Below are positions 56,809-64,000 of a stretch of 64,000 bases of DNA, piece after piece. This DNA comes from Heliocidaris erythrogramma (lineage: Eukaryota; Echinodermata; Echinoidea; Camarodonta; Echinometridae). The stretch covers positions 682,001 through 746,000 of the forward strand of contig CM046859.1 in the NCBI GenBank assembly GCA_025617745.1, read 5' to 3'. Position 1 is the stretch's first letter; the number at the start of each line of letters is the position of its first letter. Under the pieces are notes generated by a model. That model was not told the DNA's origin, ran no database searches, and saw only the letters and a list, made by a program, of their open reading frames with translations. The position numbers and the translations under genes were made by a program.

Positions 56809-58970
56809 CAAATATTACACCCCCTTAGAATTTAACGATACATTTTCTCATAATCCAAATAATATTTCACTTTTACATATAAACTCCAGAAGTCTGAAAA
56901 GAAATTTCGAATATTTTGACAACCTTTTACACTCCTTAAATAATTTTGCATTTTCCGTCATTAATAATAATAATACCTGGCATTTATAACGCGCTTTTCC
57001 CATAGTGGTCCAAAGCGCTTTTTACGCAATCCAACTGACGCTAACCTAAAGACATATAAAACTTACCGCAATAAATCCGTCATTGGAATAAGTGAAACAT
57101 GGTTACATCAGAATTCTCCAGATGCGTTCAGTTTGTCTAATTATAAGTTGATTAGGGCAGACCGCAAATGAAGAAGAGGGGGCGGTGTTGCGTTTTATAT
57201 TGCTTACTTTTAGAGGGATGGGAATCATCAAAGAGGTTTCCCCACCCACTGATAATATAACACTAAATGGTACTAAGATACATCATCCTAGTATTTATGC
57301 AAATTCATTTAATTCATTTTTCACGAATATCGGCCCTGAACTCGCCAGCAAAATTAATAGCGCTAACGCTTTCCGAACAAAACCAAGAGTCTCTCTTTCT
57401 AAACCCAACACATCCCAGCGAAATTGTTAATATTACCCATTCTCTTAACAGCTCAAAATTTCATGGTTTCGATAAAATAAGTATCTCTCTTTTAAAAGAA
57501 ATAATCCACCCACTTGCAAAGCCTTTAACTCACATTTTTAATCACTCGTTATCACAAGGTGTTTTCCCCGATCTATTCAAAATAGCTAAAGTCAATCCAA
57601 TTTTCAAGAAAGACGATCCGCACGAAATAAGTAATTTTCGTCCCATTTCCTTACTTCTAAGTATATCCAAAGCCTTAGAAAAAAATCGTTTATAATAGGT
57701 TACATACATTTATCAATAAACACAATATACTCAGTTCAAATACATATGGTTTCAGGAAAAATTACTCAACTGACCTAGCAATAATTTAAATTTATGACAA
57801 AATTACAAATGCCATAGCTAACAAAAAACATGTTGTTGGTATATTCTGTGACTTAAGTAAAGCATTCATTCGATACGCTGAATCACGCTATCCTCCTTTC
57901 CAAACTCAGTCATTATGGAATTCGAGGTCAACCAATCTTATGGTTTAAAGATTATTTAACGAACAGAAGACAATATGTTACATTCAATGGATATGATTCT
58001 GATCCCCTTTTAGTTCAATGCAGTGGCCCCCAGGCTCCATCTTAGGCCCACTACCATTTCTTCTTCATGTCAATGATATTATTAATACATCCTCCGTTCT
58101 TTTCTTTTGTCTTATTTGCCGACGACACAAATATCTTTTGTTCTCACAAAGACAGTAATTCCTTAACCAATACTTTGAATTATGAAATTAACAAAGTATC
58201 AAACTGGTTTAAGTGCAATAAACTTTTTATTAATATAAAAAAAGACTCACTTCATGTATTTTAAACATCATTCTCATAATACAGACACACCAATATATAT
58301 TAAAATCAATGATATGCCAGTAGAAAAGAAAACTAAGTCCAAAATTTTGGGAGCAATTATAGGTGAAACTTTGACTTGAAATGACCATTTACACCACGTA
58401 ATAATGTGCATTTCTATAAGCATTGGTATAATTTCCAAGCTAAAGTTTCTCCTACCCTATGCAACATTAATCCTGTTATATAATACGCTAGTTCTCCCGT
58501 ATATAACATATTGTAACATTGTATGGGCTAATTGTGGTTCGACAAAAATCAATTCTACTTTTAAACTACAAAAGAATGCAATACGTATTTGTACCGGATC
58601 GCACTTCTTAACTCGCACTGACCCCTTATTCCATAAACTTAAAACGCTACAAGTTTTCGACTTGAATACTATCCAAGTAGCAGTCATAATGTTCAAGTAC
58701 AGTAATAATCAACTTCCACCATCCTTTGATAACATGTTTAAGTTTAATAGTTCTGTTCATTCCTACCCTACTTGCATTTCTGGAAATTTCCATCTTACAA
58801 ATCCCAAATTATCAATAACACACAAATCTGTAAGACATTCTGGTCCGGACATTTGGAATAATTTTCCCGATAACGTAAAATCTTGTTCAACCATCTACTC
58901 CTTAAAAGCTACACTTAAACGAAAGATACTACAATCATACGTGCCCACGCTTTCAATTAGTATTTACTAA
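56809..58970 (+). pseudogene. LINE B ORF2: endonuclease start and CR1-like RT, decayed
   Basis: The endonuclease start reads NISLLHINSRSLKRNFEYF and, after the insertion at 56963-57075, SVIGISETWLHQNSPDAFSL (catalytic Glu). A deletion near 57200 removes the rest of the domain. The RT follows: SKFHGFDKISISLLKEIIHP, NFRPISLLLSISKALEK, then stops and frame changes through FCDLSKAF and GSILGPLPF; the Asp pair is read as FADDTNIFCSHKD. The C-terminal region is a clean 188-residue frame (58404-58970): LPYATLILLYNTLVLPYIT, LQKNAIRICTGSHFLTRTD and HSGPDIWNNFPDNVKSCS. Confidence 0.8.
56963..57075 (-). mobile_element. Short retroposed LINE/SINE 3' end with 9-bp target duplication
   Basis: 113 bp, beginning (AAT)n on the plus strand, interrupt the LINE B endonuclease; TCCGTCATT flanks it at 56954-56962 and 57076-57084. 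On the minus strand it has AAGCGCTTTGGACCACTATG, then GCGCGTTATAAATGCC and an ATT tail, the same tail type as the SINE at 38.05 kb and the CR1-like piece at 4.96 kb. Confidence 0.88.
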
Positions 58971-59113
58971 TTGCACCCGCAACTGCAGTTGCACTGCACC
59001 CACTTGATCACTCAGTTTTACCAAGAGAGTTATGTCGCCTAATTTTTTTTACGAGGCCACCATCCATTTCCAGCCTAACCGCTCACGATGGCGGTCTCCT
59101 GTGTTCTAAATTA

Positions 59114-59271
59114 GTGTCCCTGTATTAAAGAGTTGCGACATGGACGTCTCACTTTTCTGGAAACAAAACACCCAGGTGCTCATCGGAATTGAATAGAAAT
59201 GTTACGTAATAGTGGAAACAAAATGGCGTTCAAATCCCCAGTTGTCGCAACTCTTTAATACAGGGACAATA
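59114..59271. repeat. 158-bp MITE with perfect 25-bp TIRs
   Basis: GTCCCTGTATTAAAGAGTTG begins at 59116; the exact reverse complement of its first 25 bp ends at 59267. TTCTAAATTA is present at 59104-59113 and 59272-59281, a 10-bp flanking duplication. It lies in the LINE B 3' UTR. Confidence 0.88.
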
Positions 59272-59671
59272 TTCTAAATTATCTCTCTAGTTTATTGGAG
59301 AAAAATATTTACATAGGTCTATTATATTCCTTAATCTTGTTTGTATGCTTTGTGTTATGTTCATTGTATACTATTATTGTACATGATTTTTTACTTATGT
59401 AATACTTATTCTATTTATTGTATGTTATTAGAACGCAGAAATAAAAGCAAACAAACAAACAAACAAAAAACAACTTATACTATAAATTTAAAATGAAAGG
59501 CACTGAACAAGCAAAGGCTAGATATACCAGATATAAAAATATTTCAACTAAAACAATACGATTAGCAAAGAAAAGATACTTTACGAACCTTTTAACTTTA
59601 TATCAGAACGATATTCAAAACACTTGGAAGATTTTAAAACAAGCAATGAACTTATTCAATAACAAATCAGA

Positions 59672-59866
59672 CAGCGGCGTATCCAAGATTTCCTAATAGG
59701 GGGGCGCCAGGAATTATTGATCGCCGTCATGTGGGAGAAATTTTTGCTTCTGAAGAAGGCCTGAGATGCAAAATAGTGCTATATAGTGCTATATTTATTT
59801 TTTTTTACGACGGCCAATAGGGGGGGGGCGCGCGCCTGTTGCGCCCCCCCCCTGGATACGCCACTG
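59672..59866. repeat. 195-bp miniature element with CAGYGGCGTATCCA ends
   Basis: CAGCGGCGTATCCA at 59672 and TGGATACGCCACTG ending at 59866 are inverted ends (one mismatch). AATCAGA flanks it at 59665-59671 and 59867-59873. Excision with one copy restores the LINE A frame (NKSDITKIRYND). A target duplication of 7-8 bp would fit a hAT-type mechanism. The ends resemble the CAGGGGCGGATCCAG family. Confidence 0.85.
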
Positions 59867-60337
59867 AATCAGATATAACTAAAATTAGGTATAATGATGA
59901 TATTGTCGAAGATCCTGAAAATGTCGCCAATACTTTCAACAACTATTTTTCTTCTATAGGAGTAAACTTAGCTGAAGGTATTCCCCCTTCAGCCAAACAT
60001 TTTTTTCTGAATACCTAGGCACACCTAATCCCAATTCTATTTTCTTCACTCCTATAGTCAAAGAAGATATCATTGATATTGTATCTAGTTTGAACAACAA
60101 AAAGAGTCCCGGCTATGATGATATTAATACATGTTGGAGCAGCGAACATGAACGGACGTGCCTAGATCGACCTCCGCCTTCTTCAAATGTCAAAAGGAAA
60201 AGCAAGGTATTTTTGACTGAAATTTGCACTACTCTTGCCGTCTTATCACCACCAATCATTTCTCTCATCTACATTTTTGAATTCTGATCTCTTGTCTGAT
60301 GCCATTTCAATGTTTTTGAGCAATGCTAACAAGAAAG

Positions 60338-61288
60338 ATGGCGACGAGAACAAAGCACCGAGGCGCTGCGGCGACCTACAGTCAAGCGGCCGCCTCTAGC
60401 CCTGTACCTTCGGCACACCCAAGTCCCGCCTCCCTGAAGGGGACTCCGCGAAAAGGTCAAGGCACTCCTTCGTCTTCGGGTAAGCGCTCAGCGAAAAAGA
60501 CCATGCAACCAGTGCATCGCACAGAACAGCGAGAGAGCCTCCCAGCCGAAGAAGGCCCTGACCTCTCGACAGCGATACGAAGAGCATTACAGAAGCTCCT
60601 CTCAGAAGACAGCTTTGTGAAAGACTTGGTTTCAGCCATCAAATCATCATTAATAGCAGAAATCGAGGATACAATTTCACAGAGAGTAGCTGAGTCTCTA
60701 CAATTTGATGCCAATAATTTCATTGATAAGATCGCAATGTTGGAGGATCAGATTGAGAGCGTACAAGCTGTTGTTGACGACGCTGAGCAATACTCACGAA
60801 GGAATTGCCTTATCTTTTGTGGCGTTCATGAGATCCCTAATGAAGATACCGATGAAGTAGTCGCTCAAATCTGCGAAAAGAATCTTGGAGTCAAGATAGA
60901 CACAACATCTGACATCGACCGCTCACATCGTCTTGCTTCGCATGATGCGTCTAGGCTTACATCAAAATCCAGTTCTTCTCGTAAAAAAATTCCAAGAAAC
61001 ATCATAGTGAAGTTCGCGAATTATCACACCAGAAACGAAGTCTACCGTGTTAGAAAGAAATTAAGAGATACTAATGTTGATGACAATGGTGGACACAGCA
61101 TCTACATCAATGAAAATCTCACAAAGAGGAGAGCTGAGCTCTTCTGGACAGTCAAGAAAGCTAAACACAAGTTCATTGACAGAATATGGACCCAGGATGG
61201 TAAAATCATCGTTAAGAACCGTACTGGGGACCGTGTTAGTATTACGCGCAAGAGTGAACTTGCAAATATCCAATCACTTAATGTTTGA
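60338..61288 (+). CDS. LINE C ORF1: RNA-binding coiled-coil protein
   Basis: An open frame of 316 codons runs from ATG at 60338 (AAAGATGGCG, a strong start context) to TGA at 61286-61288; an in-frame ATG 15 nt earlier (60323) has a weaker context. The basic, Ser/Pro/Ala-rich N-terminus (residues 1-75) is followed by a helical region with heptad-like hydrophobics (FVKDLVSAIKSSLIAEIEDT, FIDKIAMLEDQIESVQAVV). Next comes an RRM-like core (YSRRNCLIFCGVHEIPNEDT, DIDRSHRLAS, RNIIVKFANYHTRNEVYRVR) and a C-terminal domain (IYINENLTKRRAELFWTVKK). This is the ORF1 type paired with CR1-like ORF2s; it would bind element RNA. No Cys/His zinc finger is seen. Confidence 0.85.
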   Translation: MATRTKHRGAAATYSQAAASSPVPSAHPSPASLKGTPRKGQGTPSSSGKRSAKKTMQPVHRTEQRESLPAEEGPDLSTAIRRALQKLLSEDSFVKDLVSAIKSSLIAEIEDTISQRVAESLQFDANNFIDKIAMLEDQIESVQAVVDDAEQYSRRNCLIFCGVHEIPNEDTDEVVAQICEKNLGVKIDTTSDIDRSHRLASHDASRLTSKSSSSRKKIPRNIIVKFANYHTRNEVYRVRKKLRDTNVDDNGGHSIYINENLTKRRAELFWTVKKAKHKFIDRIWTQDGKIIVKNRTGDRVSITRKSELANIQSLNV

Positions 61289-61520
61289 TTGGATTTTCTT
61301 GTATTGTTTCATCTATCATTAGCAATACTAGTGCAGTTCCATTTCTCTTATTGACATTTGGTCGATTCATCTTTAGACCTACATTAAGCCTTTTAATATA
61401 TATATATTTTTCTCAACAGCTAATATTCAGTTGTGATTGTATTTATATCTACTGTTAACCACATATTGCTCATTGCTGTATCTTTTCAATGCTTTATATG
61501 TCTCTCACGTCAGTGTTTTT

Positions 61521-64000
61521 ATGTGTGACTCGATTTTAGGAAAACAAACCACTTCTAATCATAATGACCTAGACCTTTCAAGTGGAGAGTACAGTGAGCT
61601 ACACTCCTCCTCAAGCTATTATTCATGTGAAGAGTTTGTCAATAATTTTGTAAATGAAAAAGATGTTCAGAATCAGAAACTTTCTTGTATACATTTCAAC
61701 TGCCGTAGTCTTGCCAAGAATTTTGAAACTCTCAATCTCTTTTTAAATGATATTCATTACAACTTCTCTGTCATAGGATTAACAGAAACATGGCTAAAAT
61801 CTGATGCCTTCTTACATTTGTATGACATTGATAATTATGATTTTATCGCAAATAGTAGATCCCACAAAACAGGAGGTGGTGTTGGAATGTTTATACAATC
61901 CAGTGTGAAATACAATCAAAGAAATGACCTTACTCTCATGTATAATAGTTTTGAATCAGTGTTTATAGAGATTCCTGAATTTGATAATGTTACATCAAGG
62001 TCTTGTATTGTAGGAGTGATCTATAGGCCACCTGCGAGTCCTGTCGATGATTTCTTACAAAAATTAAGTGAAACTTTACATATAGTTAGCCATGAACGTA
62101 AATCTTGTTTTTTACTTGGTGACTACAATATTGATCTTTTATCTGTAACTGGTTCCAATATCACCAATCAATTTTTAGACACTCTTCTCACGTATTCAAT
62201 GAACCCATTGATTAAGGAACCCACACGCATCTCTTGCCATAAAGCATCACTTCCAGACAATATACTTACTAATGCTGATGTTTACTGTGAATCGGGTATA
62301 TTATTATGTGATATAAGTGATCATCTACCTGTGTTTTCTTTTACCAATGTTTCTTTAGAATCAAATGCAAATAGAAATGAATTATGTGTGTATTCACGTC
62401 TTCTTAATGATGCAAATATTTTAAAGTTCTATCACTCACTGAGTGCAATTGATTGGCATGATTATGTGCATTTTGAAGACACAAATGACAACTACAACAG
62501 CTTCATTTCAGTACTCATGACTTTGTACAATGAATCTTTTCCTATTACCCTTAAACGTAAAAATAACAAACTTAAAAAACCATGGTACTCCTCTTACCTC
62601 AGAAAATTGTGCAACAAAAGGCTAAGACTTTACAGGAAATACCTAAAGAAACCTACCAATCATAATAAAAACGGGTATAATTCATTTAGAAATCTTGTCA
62701 CAAAAGAAATCCGGAAAGCAAAGAGGACTTACTATAATGAGAGGTTCAAAGATGCAAATGGAAATATGTCAGGGACATGGAAAGTAATAAACAATTTATT
62801 AGGAAAGAACAAAAAAACTAAGCTTCCTGATTTCAATGTAGATGGCATGACTATGTCTAATGAAGCTGTTGCCATAGGATTCAATGATTATTTTGTAAAT
62901 GTTGCACCTAACATGCTATCAGAATTTCCCAATGCATCTCAATCTAATTTATCTCCATCTGCCCACATTGAAAACAACTCAAATACTTTTTTTTGCAAAC
63001 CTATAAATGAAAGTGAAATCATAAATATTGTATCCAATATGAGAAATGGTACCAGTCCAGGATATGATGATGTTCACATACATATAGTAAAAAAGATTAT
63101 TCATTTTATATGCAAACCCTTATGTGCAATATTTAATTCATCTATTATGAATGGTGTTTTTCCTGACAAGATGAAAGTTGCAAAGGTTATTCCTATATTT
63201 AAAAAAGGTCAGTCAAACTTGTATTCAAATTATCGACCCATTTCCCTCCTTCCTGTATTTTCAAAAATTCTTGAGAAATGTATGTATAACCGGATTATTT
63301 ATTTCATTGACAAATTTCAATTGCTATACTGTAACCAATTTGGTTTCAGGTCTAAACATTCTACCTCTTCTGCTCTTATTGAGTTTACTCATACCATTGC
63401 TAGAGCTATGGATAAAAGTGAAATATCAGTGAGTGTGTTTTTAGACCTTTCAAAGGCTTTTGACTGTTTAAATCATAAGATATTATTAGACAAACTATTT
63501 TGTTATGGCATCAGAGGTATTCCTCTTAAGTGGTTTCAGAGCTATTTATATGACCGCAAACAATTCACAGTATACTAAAATAGTCAATCTCAAATGCAAA
63601 ATATCTCATGCGGAATTCCGCAAGGATCAATTTTAGGCCCCCTCCTTTTTCTAATATTTATAAATGATATTCATAAATCTTCTATCAAACTCAATTATGT
63701 TCTCTTTGCAGATGATACTACGCTCTCTTTATCCCATAAGGATGAAGAAACTCTTATTCAAACTCTAAATAATGAATTAAAACATGTTAGCAACTGGCTC
63801 AAAAATAACAAACTACTTTTAAATACAAATAAAACTCACATGATGATTTTTACCAAAAGAAATATTGATATTACAAATTATAAGGTATATTTAAATGGCT
63901 CTGAGATCAGTATAGTTTCTAACACAAAATTTCTTGGAATTCAAATTGATGACAAATTGTGTTGGAACTACCATATAGATTATGTCAGCATGACAGTTTC
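61521..64000 (+). pseudogene. LINE C ORF2: endonuclease-reverse transcriptase, one stop, 3' end outside window
   Basis: From ATG 61521 an APE-type endonuclease is complete: SCIHFNCRSLAKNFETLNLF, VIGLTETWLKSDAF (catalytic Glu), TGGGVGMFIQSS, IVGVIYRPPASPVDDFL, LLGDYNIDLL (Asp/Asn) and DISDHLPVFS (Ser-Asp-His). The RT has GTSPGYDDVHIHIVKKIIHF, SNYRPISLLPVFSKILEKC, VFLDLSKAFDCLNHKILLDK (first Asp), then TAA at 63576-63578 and, in the same frame, CGIPQGSILGPLLFLIFIND and VLFADDTTLSLSHKDE (Asp pair). The single in-frame stop suggests recent inactivation. The C-terminus lies outside. Confidence 0.88.

Larger units (their letters stand above)
54456..59463 (+). mobile_element. LINE B: 5-kb CR1-like element inserted in LINE A
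   Basis: It is flanked by a perfect 13-bp target duplication AAAAAACAACTTA (54443-54455 and 59464-59476) and ends with (AAAC)n, as expected for target-primed insertion. Order: short 5' region, L1-type ORF1 (54527-55415), a 1.4-kb T-rich interval, ORF2 with endonuclease start and RT (56809-58970), 3' UTR. Two later insertions sit inside (56963-57075 and 59114-59271). The copy is decayed. Confidence 0.85.
52824..60128 (+). mobile_element. CR1-like LINE A, host of a stack of insertions
   Basis: LINE A coding segments lie at 52824-53151, 53314-53587, 54176-54455, 59477-59671 and 59874-60128, separated by a LINE 3' end, a TTAA element, LINE B, a hAT-like miniature element and finally LINE C. Each of the middle inserts is bounded by a short target duplication, and the protein reading resumes across it. 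The element is also internally deleted at the start of its endonuclease. Its right part continues beyond LINE C, outside the window. Confidence 0.85.
52824..60128 (+). pseudogene. LINE A ORF2 (endonuclease and start of RT), in five pieces
   Basis: The ATG at 52824 starts MANLADAPFHSLHDDDLFDL. A deletion then joins this to GVAFFVSQKYDYTIINEIN; a frame change follows and IIIGIMYRPPSFNSKDLLVN appears. Piece 2 has IMGDFNIDILKHHYNNPMNF and SDITEHYPIMSHF (the Ser-Asp-His position is altered). Piece 3 has RDFHGFLNHFY in one frame and PWISKSLLRSINRKNNL in the coding one. Piece 4 has YYKFKMKGTEQAKARYTRYK and NDIQNTWKILKQAMNLFNN. Piece 5 has ENVANTFNNYFSSIGVNLAE and LNNKKSPGYDDIN, where LINE C cuts in before the catalytic palm. 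Confidence 0.85.
60129..64000 (+). mobile_element. LINE C: young CR1-like element with ORF1 and ORF2, cut by the window end
   Basis: The LINE A frame (SPGYDDIN) ends abruptly at about 60128, and a 5' region of about 200 bp begins (ACATGTTGGAGCAGCG). ORF1 (60338-61288) is fully open; ORF2 (61521 on) is open except for one stop at 63576-63578 and runs to the window edge. It is the best preserved retrotransposon here and the last to insert in the stack. Confidence 0.88.

Overview
This is eukaryotic, AT-rich, intron-containing DNA dominated by decayed mobile elements. Non-LTR retrotransposons of several lineages (L1/Tx1-like, CR1-like, Rex1-like), PIF/Harbinger, Tc1-like and TTAA-flanked DNA elements, a tRNA-derived SINE and many TIR-bearing miniature elements together suggest a marine invertebrate deuterostome, with an echinoderm the most likely. 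That is an inference from repeat content and one animal-type receptor gene; the species cannot be read from the sequence. There are no operons, CRISPR arrays or prokaryotic signals.

Layout. 1-2.5 kb: tail of an L1/Tx1-like LINE (+). 2.5-6.3 kb: short repeats, a CR1-like 3' fragment (-) and a miniature element. 6.39-8.41 kb: a complete but dead PIF/Harbinger transposon with TTA target duplications. 9.3-12.5 kb: three terminal-inverted-repeat elements, LINE crumbs and one possible acidic exon. 12.56-14.96 kb: the best host gene, the last three exons (-) of a type I membrane protein with a fibronectin III module, a transmembrane segment and a short tail with four tyrosine motifs; both introns have consensus splice sites and matching phases. 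15.3-19.1 kb: a nested stack of palindromic DNA elements between two 147-bp direct repeats. 20.5-24.9 kb: a Jockey/I/CR1-type RT remnant (-) and a long Rex1-like LINE (+). 27.98 kb: a tRNA-like gene. 28.6-34.7 kb: a second L1/Tx1-like element (-), split by a 942-bp TTAA element and a hairpin element. 37.66-43.18 kb: a 5.5-kb imperfect palindrome with arms of about 2.5 kb, each carrying a SINE, a LINE fragment and duplicated miniature elements. 46.9-51.6 kb: an L1-type ORF1 remnant and second copies of elements seen at 16 and 31 kb. 51.8-64 kb: LINE A, interrupted in turn by a LINE 3' end, a 588-bp palindromic TTAA element, a 5-kb LINE (B, itself carrying two insertions), a 195-bp element and a younger LINE C that runs off the window.

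The only host genes I can support are the FN3 receptor tail, the tRNA-like gene and, weakly, one acidic exon. Everything else that is coding is retrotransposon or transposase. In LINE A, removing the inserts with one copy of each target duplication restores the host reading frame at three junctions, so the order of insertion can be read directly.
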